Below, one piece after another: positions 50,196-63,796 of a stretch of 64,000 nt of DNA. The position numbers and the translations under genes were made by a program. Under the pieces are notes generated by a model. It saw only the letters and a program-made list of their open reading frames with translations, was not told the DNA's origin and ran no database searches. This stretch comes from Alligator mississippiensis. Its lineage: Eukaryota > Chordata > Crocodylia > Alligatoridae. Each line of letters begins with the position of its first letter. Within the stretch, counting starts at the first letter, position 1. Where the stretch lies: the NCBI RefSeq assembly GCF_030867095.1, contig NC_081833.1, positions 74,219,395 to 74,283,394 on the forward strand, written 5' to 3'.

Positions 50196-51084
50196 CCTTT
50201 CTCCCTTCTAGTAATGGGGAAGGGAGATGCCCCATTACACAGACACTGCGAGTGGGCACCAGTATCCCCGCACACAGGCACTGGTGTGACATCCCTGTTG
50301 CAGTGTGTGAGCTCTGAGGAGGCCACAAGGCACCACTGATGCCTCCATAGGCCTGACACTGATGCACAGCACAAGTGCCATCTTCACCTCGGAGAAACAG
50401 CGGAGGGGTAAGGCAGGCACAGTCGGCAGCGCCGGCGCGTTGTTGTGAAGGTGGAGCGGGTACAGGCGTGGCGAGCAGAGACAGGGGTGTGTGGGCAGGG
50501 CCTGGATGGGGAAGGAACAGCCTGACGCTGAACATTATGTCCTTGATGCTGCTGCCTTCTTGGCAGTGGGGCCAGATGGAAACAGGCAGAAATGGCATTG
50601 CATGGTAGGGAGACGGGAAGAATCTGCGCGTGATTCACTCCTGGCGCCTACCATGTTCAAGGGAGGAAACAACTCGAGGAGCTGGGCAGCCTGCGGGCTT
50701 GCACTGCCAGCTTAGAGGGAAATGTAATACTCTCTCCTGCAAAGTAAGCTGCTCGGGAGAGATGTCTCTTCCTTGCCCTCCTCTTCTCCCTCACCTACTC
50801 CTCTTGCCTGCTCGAGACACTGCAGTCTAGCCCAGCCCAGATCCTCTGCCTGATTTCTAGTCTAAGCCTGTTACATGCTTACAGCAGGTATTGAGCTAAC
50901 ACCACTGCCGGGCTGCTGTGGACTGGCTCCGTTGCAGAACTGATCCTCCCCGTCAGCATCTGCAGCCTCCTGCTCCAGGCTGGATTTCCCCCGTTAAGCA
51001 GGGCATCCTGACAGCGGAGCGACCGAACGGCTCTGCAGGACAGCAAAGGCATCAGACCCACAATAATTTCCAGCCTGCTGCAGC

Positions 51085-51148
51085 AAATACACCCCGGTGT
51101 AACTCCACAGACTTCAGTGAGCTTGCACTGGGGATGCATTTGACCCAT
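51085..51148 (+). repeat. Short repeat (GGTGTAACTCCACAGACTTCAGTG)
   Basis: CCCCGGTGTAACTCCACAG is followed by ACTTCAGTGAGCTTGC and GGGGATGCATTTGACCC. It belongs with the palindromic short repeats at 14.1 and 29.3 kb. Confidence 0.4.
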
Positions 51149-51638
51149 TGAGGGTACAGATCATTTCTATAGCACAGATGTTCCCATCTTTATTCTCCCA
51201 GTGGAGCAGTGCATCTCTAGGGGTAGTTATCTTTTTTCTTAAGGGCAAGAATGCTCCTTCTCATCACACGGACCTGCTAGCAGCTGCTTGGAGACATGTT
51301 TTCAAGGGGGCTCTTGGCTCCCATGCTAAGGAGGAGGGGAAGGCAGCAGGTCTCTGTGACAGCAGTCTCCTTTCACTCCCAAATGTGTCTCATTCTGCTT
51401 TCAGCACCAACGGCACCAGCTCCTGTTCCACCCCCCCCCCCATTAGGTATGCAGCCCCTTGCCTAGAACAGGCATCACCTCTGCCCATGCTGTCTGGGTA
51501 GCTTTTCCCCTACAGCCCCAGGCTGCCCTCCAGATTTTGACAACTATTTTAGAGGCTGGGCACACCAGGGCAGGGGTACCCAGACAGGGTGCAAAGCCCA
51601 GGACCTCCCTCTCAGAGACACGAGACAACAGACTTGTG

Positions 51639-51674
51639 CCGTGCTGTGTACAAGCGCTGTGCTGTGTACAAGCG
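51639..51674 (+). repeat. 18-bp perfect tandem duplication
   Basis: GTGCTGTGTACAAGCGC followed by one T or C occurs twice in a row. Confidence 0.9.
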
Positions 51675-54600
51675 CCTTCTCTGCAGCTCCTGGAACCGCC
51701 TGTCTTTCTCTCTCTGCCTTATTCACTCTCAGATCTTTTGTCCCATTGCCAAGACTCCATGTTATTTCTGTGTGCGCATTACCTGGCTCTCTTGAAAGCA
51801 TTTTGGGATCCCGACCCTGCATGACAGATGGTTTCTGTTTGTATCTGTAAGACGCTGACCGCTGACATCAATAGGAGCAAGGTCAGCCTGCATCACAGTG
51901 CAGTTCTTGGGCTCTGCTGGACCCTCGAAGGTACAGTCTTGCAGCCCAGGTTCCTCCTAAGAATACCCAGATCTGCACTGCCGCTGCTGCTTTTCCTATG
52001 CAAAAGAGCAGAGACTGCAGAGTCGCCTTTTCTTTGTGGGCTACGGGAGTGAGAGAGAACCTCCCACACCCACTGCTGTGGATTTCAGGCAGCTGGGAAA
52101 TGGTGGCAATGCCTCTGGGTCCCCCCGTCCTCTTTCTGCCGTCTACGCTGCAGGGCAGGAGAAAGGGCCTGTAGTGAACAAGACACAAAACGGAAGCTGG
52201 ATGTCTCATGTGCATAAAAATCCCATCCGGGGCAGTTTGCATAAGCTTAGGAGCGTTAGCTGCAGGACTCTGGCCCAGCTCCAGTGGGGTATTTGTATCC
52301 TAACACCCTTCATCCCCCTGCCATTTCACCCAGGGGCAGGACAGGGGGTCTGCTCTCAACTGCTGTGTAGCGTTGTTGTGCGCTGCTAAGTCACCCCGCA
52401 GAGGTGGCTGCATTTTGGTGATGGCGCAGTGATTCCTGGGCAGCTGATAAAGAGTGCTAGGATCTCTAGAGTATGGGAAGCAAAGGGGATTGTCTCAGGC
52501 TGCCTTCCCATCCTTGGAAATCCAGGGCAGCTTCTCTCCTCTGCCTTTCCCTTGTCTCTTTTTCTGGCGTGTTTCCCTCCCTGCTGCACTGCTCCCCGCC
52601 CTCAATCCCCCACCCACCTTCTTTCTGACAATAATAGCCTCGCAGCCGCCTGCCTTTGTACCCCCCGGGTCTGCGTCCTGCCCAGAGAGAAGCAGACGGA
52701 TTATTACGAGTCACAATCCAGGCAGGGACTTTTTTTTCCCACATCCTCTAGGTGAAAACACTGAGCTGCTCCCTTCCGAGGCTGTTATACAGACAAGCGT
52801 CGCTCGTTAACACCAGTCCCCTTCACCCCGTCCCAGTGGATTTGCAGATCTGAAAGCCAGGAGGGCTCGCGCGGGTTGGCTTCCTGCATTGTTCGGGGTG
52901 GGGTTTATTTTCAGCTGAAGGCCAGGGAAGGCTAACGGACTCCTATATTTTTAGTGCTTCCATCCTATATATCCCTTGACCTTTTGGCCTGTCCTAAGAA
53001 ATTCAGTTTTCCACATAACCGTGCAGGTCTTTTTTCTTCTCGGCCTAGCAGGGAAGTCTCACGCGTGGCCTGTGCCTGCCCTTTCCCGGAGGGTCAGCGT
53101 ATGGGTATTAGGCAGGCAATACATTTGCATCTGTGGTTTTGGCTGGGCCGCTGTTCATTTACTCAACCATTTTATACCTATTTTGCTCTGGTGCCAGGAC
53201 CACACAGCATTCAGGGCAGGGCAGGATCAGGCCCGCCGCCATAAAGCACTCGCTCCGGTTTGAGAAGCTAGGCTTCGCAGGTGTCCGTTTGCAAAGGTCT
53301 TGTGGAGTTTGCAGATGTGCAAATAAGTACGGTGAGAGAGGAGCCTGCGGTGCCCTCCCCTGGAAAGAAGCAGAATGATTTGATTATGGGTCATGAGCCC
53401 TGTACTGATCTCAGTTATCACAGCATGTGGCATGGCTACAGTCGGAGGTAGCAGCAGTTTTGCCGGGAGGCAGGCTTACTAGTGTTGTATCCTGTCTGAA
53501 GGTTTGAAAGCTCATGGGTTTATTAAAATGCAGTCCATCTGCAGTCTAATGGCAAGAGGATTTTCTTTCCAGTGCTCGTATAACATTGGCACGCTTGGGT
53601 CTGGACTGGTGGCTCCCATTCCTTTGGAAGAGAGTTTGGGGCTCTTTACCTTTATAAAATTGATTTCTGCACATTTAGAGAAACTAAGAGGAGTGCCTTG
53701 CTCCTCCTCTGTTCTTCACGTCTTGTTCAGACCTGTTTTTACTGGAATTTGGTAGACACGGTTTCAAGCCTCACTGAAGGACCCATTGCTCGTAGGGTTG
53801 ATCGGAAGTGCAGTGGACACAAGCTGGATGGGGGGCAGCGGTAGGGCAGCGAAGGGGTCTTGCTGTGGCTTCAGATCTGGACTGTTTCTGAAGGCTGCCC
53901 CACTCAGCTCAGCTGTAAATCAGTACTTGGTCGTTTGGGCTGGGAGGTCCAAGGTGGCTGGACGCGATGCTGCAGTGCACATCACTTCTCGGTGTGTTGT
54001 CGACTATGGGAACCGGCGTGTCTTAGCCACGCTAGCCTAATGGGCTCAGGAGAACCCTGGAAGTGTGCAAAATCACCCCAAATGCATCAAATTCAGCCCT
54101 TGCCTGTGAGCAAACAACATCAGTGATCCACACCCTTTTCCATACCACATTGCAGTTTTGGGCTTTTCCTTGTGCCCATAACAAAGAAGAGGGTGGTCAA
54201 GCTTTCCCTTGGACTTGAATTCCCAGCCCTCAGGCAGAGATCCTATGATTTACTCTGATCAAGAGACACAAGGGTTTTGCTCTGCTGACTTATTTTTGCT
54301 GGGACCTGCATTTGGAAGCAGCTAGTTATTATGTTAATGAATCATCTAATTTTCGGGGCTCCACTCCTTACCCTGTGCCCAAATAGCATTCGTCGTGGTG
54401 CATGCATGAGGAGTCAGGCTCCCATTTAGCTGCTGAACTGAGCCATGGGGGATCGCTATTCCCTAGGGAATGTCACCCTGGTCCGTATCAAAATGTCACA
54501 TCAAGGGGACATCCCAAAACTAGCTAACGCACTGGGCCATTGTGGCTCAGGCACTCCAGTTTCTGTAGGCAGAGACATGCTAGGGTTGACGTGACTAGCG

Positions 54601-55164
54601 TTGCAGTCTTTGATTTCCCCAACTGGAAGGGCCGGGTGCCCGTTCACAGCTGGGGGCAGCTGTTGGCACAAGCCCAGACCAAGTCTTGACCATCGTTGGG
54701 CCCCGATCACTCTCTTGCCATAAGCACGACGTAGCATGGGTTGTATGCAGTAACGCCTTCCAGAATCCGTCTTGAATTCCCATTTTTGAGGCCAAAAAAG
54801 GCAATGTGTATGTATGCTTCTAGGTAGTCCTGCTAGCGCATCCGTGTTTTGTGCTCTGCTGTTGCAGAGCCAGCCAGCGAAGGAAGCAGGCATGCACATC
54901 GGCCTCCGCTCCCCGAGCTGTGCCGCTATCATTAGTGACACCGTTGTACAGACAAAAGCGTAAGACAGCTGAAGGCAGCCAGGCCCCGTCAAAGACTCAG
55001 GCAAGGAAATTAACAGTTGCTACGACAGGGAAAGTGAGAACATTTGGTAGGGAAGGAAATGTTATTTTCAGGCTCCTGAGAGGCTGCTCCAAATAGAGGA
55101 AGTCATGAAGCGACGTTCAGAGTTCAAAAGCTGGGATTTGACAGTGTGTTGCAAGGATGGCGCT

Positions 55165-55382
55165 TGGGTTTAGAGTCCAGATCTTAAGGCCGGAAAGAGC
55201 CACTGTGTTTGTGTTGTCTCACCTCCTGCCCAGCACACGGTGATGGACTGCTTGCATGAATAAATCCTGTTTAACTGGAGCATCTCTTTTATTCAGCCTT
55301 GGTTTTAAAATTTCCCAGCGATGGTGAGTCCACCACCAGCCTCGGGCTGCTGTTCCAGTGGTAAATACGGGCAACTCAGTCC
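55165..55382 (-). mobile_element. Old CR1/L3-type LINE 3' end
   Basis: On the + strand AGATCTTAAGGCCGGAAAGAG is followed by TCTCACCTCCTGCCCAGCAC, then CTTGGTTTTAAAATTTCCC, GGTGAGTCCACCACC and TGTTCCAGTGGTAAATAC. It is the same untranslated-end layout as the tail at 660-840 but more diverged than the 13-kb and 28.5-kb CR1 tails. Confidence 0.7.
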
Positions 55383-55469
55383 CAGTCTGAACCCAGCCCT
55401 GAGCCTGCTATGCCGAAAAGCCCTCTGTTTTCATGCCTCTGCTCTCCACTGAGGTGTTGATTGACTATA

Positions 55470-55848
55470 CAGGGTGTTTATAGAAGTCCTTGTGCAACTT
55501 TAAACTTTATTAAAACTTTGGAGATATGCATGATAGCAGCAAACTGGAAATGGCGCTGGAAAGCATTGTTCATTAAGTTTTTTAGCACAGTGCAAGCTAG
55601 GCATAGGGTAAGGATCACAAATGCAATTCGTGAACTCACTCAGCGGCAACTGGAAAATGTTTTCTATGAGTTGGAAAACCAGCTTGAACACAGAAGATGG
55701 CGTTATGTTGAAGTCTAGAGATTTGAGCTGCATTGCACTAAAATGTATTGAATGATGCTTTCAATCGCCGTTTACAGTTTGCTTCTATCATGTGCACATC
55801 CCAGGTTATTACAGTGTAAAGTTGCACACAGACTTTATAAACACCTTG
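55470..55848 (+). mobile_element. Deleted mariner-type transposon, 379 bp, long TIRs
   Basis: The ends CAGGGTGTTTAT and ATAAACACCTTG are inverted copies, flanked by TA on both sides (55468-55469 and 55849-55850), as expected for a Tc1/mariner target duplication. The inverted repeats are about 105 bases (55470-55577 and 55741-55848), roughly 75% identical by eye. Between them an open frame ending at the TAG 55716-55718 reads RITNAIRELTQRQLENVFYE and ELENQLEHRRWRYVEV. It resembles the C-terminal tail of mariner/DDE transposases (R-I-x-x-x-I...T-x-x-x-L-x-x-V-x-x-E-L). The catalytic region is absent, so the element cannot move on its own. Confidence 0.85.
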
Positions 55849-55850
55849 TA

Positions 55851-58390
55851 TTTCAAGCACCCTGCCACCTTCCCGCTGGTCAGCTAAGCAGGTCCAAGCT
55901 TTTGGAGGCACGTTTTCCAGCCCTTTAATGTCCCCTTGGCTCTCCGTTTCAACAGCCTCCTTGTACCCATCCTCTAAACTCTGCATAGCATAACTACGTC
56001 ACACTTTCTAACAAAAGAAAGGGGCTTCAAGGCACAGTTGCCATCTGACACAGAGCTGTACAGAGGGATTTTGGCTGCTTTGGTTTTCTCTTTCTTTTGC
56101 AGCAGTGTGCCGATAACCCTTAAACACTTTATCCAGGCTAAACTCCTCTTCCACCCCTTTGCAATTGTGTCCTGCCCATTTCTCAATGGGCCCTCCAGTG
56201 TGCCAGCAATGCCAGCCTCACCCAGTCTGGGGTGCAGATGCAACTGCCTGCGCGGTGCTAGACATGCAGGGCCCCATGCTTTGGAAATGCGGGGATCTGG
56301 GGTATGATCCCTATAATGCCTGATGAGTGCCAGGTCGCCTAGGACAGCTGCAAAGCCTGACGTGGACCCAGACTGGCTGTGCCAGCATTATTAAGGGCTG
56401 GAAAAGAGGTCAAAACCCAGGGCAAAGATGCTTGCCCTCCTGCCGGTACTTATTAGGCAGTTCTCTTGCTAGACTGAGCCTAGGGGAGCTGCAGCTGGAA
56501 AAGCCCTCAGGGAAAACTGCCTGAGCAGTGAGCTTAAGTGAAGGACAGGAAGGCGACTGGGCTGGACAGGTGCAGGGTAGGATTCCCAACGGGGCTGCCA
56601 CCTCTCTGGCTCACACACAGCCCTGATTTGTATGAATGACCTCCCTGGGGAGACAGGCTGCACGCTCCTTCCATACCTGTCTGCCCATCTGCCACCTCCC
56701 CCGGACCCATCTCTCACCGAGGATAAGGCGTACATCAATAAAAGCCTGCGTTCCCCCTTGAAGGACCAGACGCCCGTCGTCTTGCTTGTGCTGGGGATTG
56801 CCATTGCTTCTGCTGCAGTGGCGCGTTCAGCTCTGCCGGGCTGCAGCCAGGGTACGGTCGGTTTTGCGTGGCTTGATAAGAGTGGCACCCACGAGGGCAG
56901 GCATTCACGCAGGCCTGGTCTCCAGACCCCGCGAGTTCATCCCCCAGATGAAAGCATCGTGTCTCCAGCCCCGAGTTTCCTGCCGGGCTCAGTCAGGAAA
57001 GGCTGACCCCGAGGTGTCCGGCGCCTGCTCGTTAGGGCTGCGTGTTCTGATGAACATGCGTGTTCTGATGAGTGACTTGTGAATGGTCCTAACCTCATTC
57101 CCAGGGAACTGGAAATCCGGTACCAAGGGAAGCTCGTGTATCCCTCCATGCCTTCCTATCAGGTTTTTAAACTCACGGTTCAGCCTGATGCAAAAGGCAG
57201 GATAGGTTTGCACCCTGTTCCCCAGCTCCTGCCTCCCCTTTGGCACCGGTCGAATCAGAGACAAGTCCGGCTACTGCCTGTTCCCCATCGCAGCATCGCC
57301 TGCCTGCCGGCATTGCTCTCACAAGAGCAATGCTGTTGGATGCTGCTGCAGGCTGGTGGGCTCTGCCCCTGCCTCCTCTGATGGGGGTGAGCTTTGAAAC
57401 ACAACCCAACCCGGCAGAGGGAAATCAGAAGGGCGATTAGGAAATCAACTCCTCCAGGAGGGCGCCTTGAAGTTTTAAGCAGCCAAGGAGCCCTTTGGTT
57501 GTCATGGTAACAGGGATGATTCCCCCCCCAAGCAGGCTATGGACCAGCCCTGAAACCGGAGGGGGCTCGGACTAGCCGTACCTTGCTGCCTAGGACGGAT
57601 GGCAGCTGTGGGAAACACCCAGCTAATTCCCAGCCCCTCTCCCTCCCGTTCAGTCCAACGGGGAAGATTTGTGGCTCTGACAATGAGATGGCAGTTTGCA
57701 TCCTGGGCCTGATTCAGCCCTCGCTCGGGGATGCCGATGATGGGCAAATCTGGGCACGGTCCCCTGCAGGAAGCTCCAGGGTGATGCAAAGACAGGTGAC
57801 GGGGGCCAGCAATAGAAAGGGTTTCAGCGCAGAAGCAACCGATCTGGCCTTTGCACGTTGTTTCCCATTCAGATCTCCTTGCTGGAGCCGACAGCAAAAC
57901 CAAGTCAGAGCCGGTCCGAGCGGGAGGTGTCGGCACCCCTGCTTCCCAGGCGGGACAGGCCCCGCTCTGTTCCCCGTGGATTCATATTCCACGCTCGTTC
58001 TGGTAATACCTGAGTGCCTTCCAGTAGCGCATTAAGCAACATGACTAACATCTGTCACGTGATGTTTGTTCTCTCCTCCGTTTCCCAGGGGGAAAAGTGT
58101 GTGCAGTAAACTGTTCTGTGTCGATAGGGCTGGTTTGCTCTGATTCGAGGGTATTTTGGTTGGTTTGTTCTTCGGCTTTACGTCAGGCCTGCGGGTTGCT
58201 CTGCTTGCATTTGAGGACCCCAGGACAAAGGCATGCGCCTTGCACATGGGGGTGAGGTCCTGAGTCCCTTAGGAAAAGGCTTTCACCGTCTCCGACTCTC
58301 CCTAAGTCAATTCTGTCTGTGGCTCCAGGAGCAAACTCGTTGCCCGTGGGCCTCCTGTCCAAACACACGGCAGTCTTTTAAATGCTCCGG
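55851..58390 (+). other. JPH3 intron 2, no exon recognised
   Basis: No exon or repeat family recognised. A 15-base TGCGTGTTCTGATGA duplication lies near 57037-57070. Confidence 0.45.
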
Positions 58391-58399
58391 GTCTCGGAC

Positions 58400-59240
58400 A
58401 TGAGCACCTTGAGGATAAGGCTCAAAACTGTGAACATGATTGCATCTTCTAAGGGAAGGGAGTGTACAGAGCGGAGTATCGGTGCCACGTGCCTCCATGC
58501 AGCCGGCCTTTCTGAGATGTGTTACATCCCTCTGTGCTAGGCAGAGATTGCTAAGCACCGCAGGTGTCGTGCCCAGGTACGTGACATTGCTGTAGTCCAG
58601 CTAAGAGGTGATGAAGTGGTGATGAACTGAATGCCAGGACAGGATGGCATCTCCCTGCCAACTCGAGAGGATAGAAAGCATTGCTCTCGCATGCCATTAT
58701 AGGAGAGATGAGTGCCAGCGAGGAAGCAAGCAGCGTTGCTAACCCTGGGCTGAATTAACTCATTGTAGGCATGGCATCGAGGTCTTCAACGTGCTTTCCT
58801 CTGCCCACCAATATCATCCCTTAGATGCAGCTTTCACTGGCTGTTCTTTGCCATTTTGTCCCAGCTTGGAGAGCCCTTGATGTGTGCCCTTTGCATTTGA
58901 CTGATGGGTACATCCATCATCTGCATGTAGGTGGACCAGAGAGAGTCAGGATCTGCGTGAGCCTCCCCAAGTCAAAGGGCTAAGGGTAGAGATGCAGTTT
59001 CCCAACAGGGCTCACTGGGTGTGTCTCTCCAGGAAGGACTCGGGCCATTTTAGCGCATTCCCCTGGACCCCTGCCACCTCTCTCAGACAAGAGCATTATC
59101 TCATGGTCAACAGTGCTAAATGCTGCAGAGAGATCCGGGAGGCTGAGAAGGGATGTCTGCCCTTTTTCCACTGACAGCAGGAGACCATTCATCACTGCCA
59201 CTAAGCCAGTTCCAGTTCCAGATTGTGCCACGTCTAGCAT
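58400..59240 (-). mobile_element. L2-like LINE fragment, minus strand
   Basis: On the minus strand 59190-59090 reads VEKGQTSLLSLPDLSAAF then STVDHEIML. This matches the reverse-transcriptase motif LLDLSAAFDTVDHEILL typical of L2-clade LINEs, with the usual aspartate of FDTVDH changed to serine. The sequence at lower coordinates (TGTAGTCCAGCTAAGAGGTG near 58592) resembles the downstream part of the same element type. Frames are broken. Confidence 0.65.
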
Positions 59241-62200
59241 ATTAGCTCCACTTACATCAGCTTGCAGTTGATCCTCAGCTGGTTTTCTTGCGAGCTAGCT
59301 CAGGAACAGAAAGCTTGATACTGGGCAACGGCTGGCTCAGACTGATGATGGATCCCAGGAGGAGTCCTTCAGCGCGGGTCAGACTATTTGCACGGGAAAA
59401 GGAGAGCAGGAAGGAAGAGCCCTTCCTTGAATGATGCGCTAGTGATTTCAGCTGGAAGTGGCTAAAGCTGGGCACGGTGGTTTTAAACAAATGAACTGAT
59501 CCCGAAAAAGCATCGCTGGGAAGTTGGTGAATAGTTTCAGGGCAGAGAAAGGGGGAATATTGCAGAGACGCCAAACCTGTTCCCATCCACATTTTTAATG
59601 GAAACACGTGGAAGCTCTGTGTTAAAGAGCTGCCGTTTCACAGCTGATTGTGGTTGAATTTTTAGAAAGGGAGGGCACCCCCTAAACAAAACTAGCCGCG
59701 TTTTGCCTCCTCTCGCGTTTTTCCCTTTGATTTTTGGCTACTAAGCCAGCAACTCAGCCATGTGCAGACCCATTCAGGACTCCCTATCCAAGTTGGATTC
59801 CCAAGTTTTGGGGAATAGCTCCTTTCGGATGCCCACTGTGTCTCAACGAGTGTCCGTGCTAAATCCTGGGAGTGCAGATGCTCTTTGCGCCGGTGGGCTT
59901 ACAGGAGGGGTCTGCACTGCTTGAGCGTGCACTGTCCTCTTCGGAAGATGGGCTGATTCCCTGGGTAGGAGCTGGGAGCTTCACGGGAGGCTGGTAGGAA
60001 GGTCCTCTTGGTCTGCAATGCAGCCTCAGACCGGCTCCAAGGTGTTTGCTGTGTGGCTTGCTCTCTCTAGCAAGCCTTTCTTTTCCACCCCTGGCTTCCA
60101 GGTTTCTGCCCCCTCCTTTTCACCCAGCACAGGGCATTAGAAAGCTAAGGTGACGTGATGATGAGATGAGACGAAAGGGGCGAGCGTGCATGCCCGTGGC
60201 TAGCATGCAGCGATAAGGATTCGCCAGGCCCTGTGGGTAAAGCATTGCTGTCCTCAGCAGGCTTTGAATGAATTGGGGTCAGCCGTCTTTCTTGTTGCTT
60301 AGAAGGGCTCTAAACTGGGTGACCATCTGCACAAGAGGACGGCTGGGTCGTGATGCCTTTGAACTTGGGGTTGGGGGGGAGCAGCCATATAGCTGGATTG
60401 GAAAGTCAGAGGGAAACCAGAGAAGAGAGGAGGTTTGGGGCATTTGCATCCAGTCACGTGTATCGCAACCCCTCGGGGCAATAAATGGCGCGGGATCGTG
60501 TTACACCGATGCAGCACATCTCCAGCCTTACGGCGATCCTCCGCCTGGCCAAGGCTGCAGTCAAAATCGTTCCGTTTCATCTGGTTTTGTTGCAAAACCA
60601 TAAAGGTCAAACTGCGCTTTCGGCGATCCAGGAGCGACAGCAGGGCCAGGCCTCCTGCAAAACCAGCGCACCCTGGGCTTGCTCGGAGCCGGGGGCATGC
60701 AACGGGAATGCAGGATCCAGCTCTAAGGTGGCAAAGGCAGCAGCACACACGTGTCAGCAAGGCTGAGTTACATCTGCTCTGGGAACCGTAACTTGGCTTG
60801 TTGTGCATTTAAAATCTCCACCCTAATGCTGCATTGACTTAGGGTTTGTTTTTTTTTTTGGGGGGGGGGGGGTTTGCCTTTAATACAGACTATGTCGAGC
60901 TGCAGCACGTGGCACCTTCTGTTCTGTCCACCTCCCAGAGCGCTTTCAGGCCTCTCTGTTTATTGTTTCCAACAGAAGACTTTGCTTTTTGCCTAGAAGT
61001 GCGTTGCAGCTTTGCACATGGCTGTAGAAAGATGCACGCATGTAGGCGTGTTGGGGAAGGGTTACTTGAAGATGCGTGCATCCCTAGGATGGGCTGGTGC
61101 ATAGGGCTGTCCGCCGCCACTCTGCGCAAGGCTAGGACTGGGCAGAGGGTGAAACTCCTGCATTTCCTATTTGCTTTTTCGGTATCCAGGCAGACAGCCG
61201 GCTTTTCCATTATGTGCACAACGGCAGTCCAGGGAAATCATGGCAATCTGTCCCGTCCAAACCACGGGCCATAAAGCCTAGGCAGAAAAATGCAGGAAGA
61301 CCTCTTGCAGCTAGCTCTTTCCAGTCCCTGAGCAGACCTTCGGAGACCGTGCTGCGGCTTTCTGGTGCACTGAGTGCAGAGTAAACACCAGCGGCAGCGT
61401 ATATTGTTGCCCGGTTCCTTTGCAGCCCCCTACACCATCATTGTGAACAACACCATTTATCCGCTCGCTCTGCCCCCAGCCCTCCCTGCTTCGGTTTGAT
61501 CTCTCTTTTTACCCTGATGGGTACAGAGAGAGAGAGAGACACCGAGGCACAGGTGTGCTCAAGTCCTCAGAGCAGGTCTGTGACATAGCAGGGATTTTAA
61601 ATTGGCATCACCTGGCTCCTAATCCAGCAGGGCGTGCAGTCATTAAGATTGATTCTCCCTGAGACCACCTTAGGGTCTTGCATTGCTGCCCATCACTTGA
61701 ACGCCCCGGCATCTCCGCCTGGCATCAAAGCTCTGCTTGGGGTTGATGCCCGTGGTCTGAGCTGTGCTTGGGGCTGATTTCTTGCTATAGGCTGCCAGGC
61801 TGGTGCATTGCCCGCTGCTTTCCAGGCCCTCCAGCCTCTCCTCCCAGCAGCTCCCCCGGCTAAGACAACCCTGCACCCCAGGCTGCGGAGGCTGCAGCTG
61901 GCTGGGGCTGTTGATGCTGCAGAGCATGGGGTTGCATCCAGCCTCCCGGGAGCTGCTCAGCTGCTGTGGGCTCAGCGCACAGCGCGCTGCGACCCTTCTG
62001 CTGCCGGATCCCCCCCCAGGTCGTGGCTGAGGCCTGGAGGGGGATCAGTGCATGTGGGATTGGATCTCCTCCGAGTCAGGGGAGATGCCAGGCCAGGCGC
62101 CTTGCAGCCAGCGCTGTTGCTCGTGAGAGCCCACGTGGGAATGCAGCATTTCCCTGCTTTCCAAGCCCTCGCTGGCACCGAGCTGGGGAGGAGAAGGGGG

Positions 62201-63795
62201 GATCAGGGCCTCTGCCAGGCTGCTGGGGAGAAGCGAGAGTCTAAGCACCCCGGTGTCCTGCAGCCAGGTATCTCCGGTCTGCATCATCTTCATCAGCTGC
62301 TCGCCCGCCGCCCTCCATCAGTTCATTGCAAGCGACAGATGGCTGCAGACGAGACGCCCGCTCCAGATGTTAATCACGTCGCGAGCTGGAAATAGCATCC
62401 CGGTGCCACTTCAGGGGCAAAAGGGGCAAAGGCATCAGGCGGGGGTGCAGGCGGGGAGGGAGATCGGCTAGATGGCAGCAGCCTCACCTCCTGGGTGCCA
62501 GGCTTTCCCACCCATCCTTTTGCACCAACTTCACCGCATTTCTTTGGATGGGGGCTGGATTTCTGTTTACCAATTAGGCGATGAGCAGGGACAGAGCGTT
62601 CCCGGGTAATTGCCACACGTGGATGAAAGGAGCTGGAGACAGGCCGAACCTGGGGCCCGTGCATCCGGCTCCCAAACCTTTGCAAGCAACTCGGATAAGA
62701 GCGGGGTTTACAACCCATGCAATGGAGAGCCTACAGCCCCCAACCCCGTCTTCGGATCTGCCCGGCTGTAAAAGTCAGCGTCACACTGAAGGCAGGCAGC
62801 AGCTGAGCAATCTGTAGCCAGATCTGGCATTCAGACAACCCAAATATTAGGAGTGCTGTGATCTGGCTCACTGGAGGGATGGGGAACAGCTGAGAAGTTC
62901 AGATCCGGAGCCAGACTGTGATTCAAATCAGCTGCTCCGAAGTGGTTTATAGTCCTGGCTCCTGCTACATTTAGGGATGTGCGGGTTTTGGTTAAGGCCC
63001 AGCCGTTGTGCCTACAAAAATCGACCGTTTTTAAATGAATTACCTAACCTAGTTACCCCGTGCTCTTCTTTATCCTGAATTAATTTCTTCAGCAAGACTT
63101 ATGAGGCCTGTTTGGTTTTGTTCGTCAAGACATTTTGCAGGAAGGAATCGCAAAGGGCCTGGCATCTTTTTTTTGCACCATGTTGACTTTGAAAATGTCT
63201 CTGATCCATTTTAATACAAAATGGAAAATTAAGTATCATCAAATTCAATCTCCTTCTGTGAATGAGATGCTCCGGAAGATACGCGGTAGGGAAGAGTCTG
63301 GCACAGATGCCTGGAGCAACGAGCTAAATAGGATCGATTTCTGCTCCTTCCTGATTGTCACAAACCTCTGAACGACAGGACTAGTTATGCCCCCAATAGG
63401 ATGTTTGGGATAGTTTTTCTCTTTTAGCCTTGCCTACCGCAGCGGGGTGATTTCTATTTTTTTTTATGGAAATTTTTTATTTCTGAGAAAAACGCAGATG
63501 CACATTTGCAGAAATCAAACCAAGCCCCCCAAACAAAAGAGCTTTAAACATTTTATTTCAGCATTTTCAAACCAAAACACATTATTGCTGTTGGATTCAA
63601 AGCAACTTTTCATTTAAAAATGATTACTTCCATTTTCTCCCACGAACAAACGTTCACATGTTGCATTGGATCCCAAATGAATTTCCCTCAACTTCTCAAT
63701 TCCCTGAAAAGAGCTCAAGACATTTGTGTTTCTGGTTGGCCTCAAATGACATAAAGCAATGGCTGGAAATTATGCAAAGTAGATTTAAATGAGAT
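59241..63795 (+). other. JPH3 intron 2, no exon recognised
   Basis: No JPH3 exon 3 text is found. There is a T10-G11 tract near 60848-60872. The 195-codon frame at 61808-62395 lies in GC-rich DNA, overlaps other frames and has no domain. Confidence 0.45.
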
Positions 63796-63796
63796 C

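Larger units (their letters stand above)
50196..55160 (+). other. JPH3 intron 2, no exon recognised
   Basis: No exon or repeat family is recognised except the short items listed at 51.1 and 51.64 kb. Many overlapping open frames occur, with no domain content. Confidence 0.45.

Noticed and set aside
61808..62395. 195-codon open frame, the longest in the distal intron
   Set aside because: It has no recognisable domain or splice context, lies in GC-rich DNA and is overlapped by other frames on both strands. Possible but unsupported.
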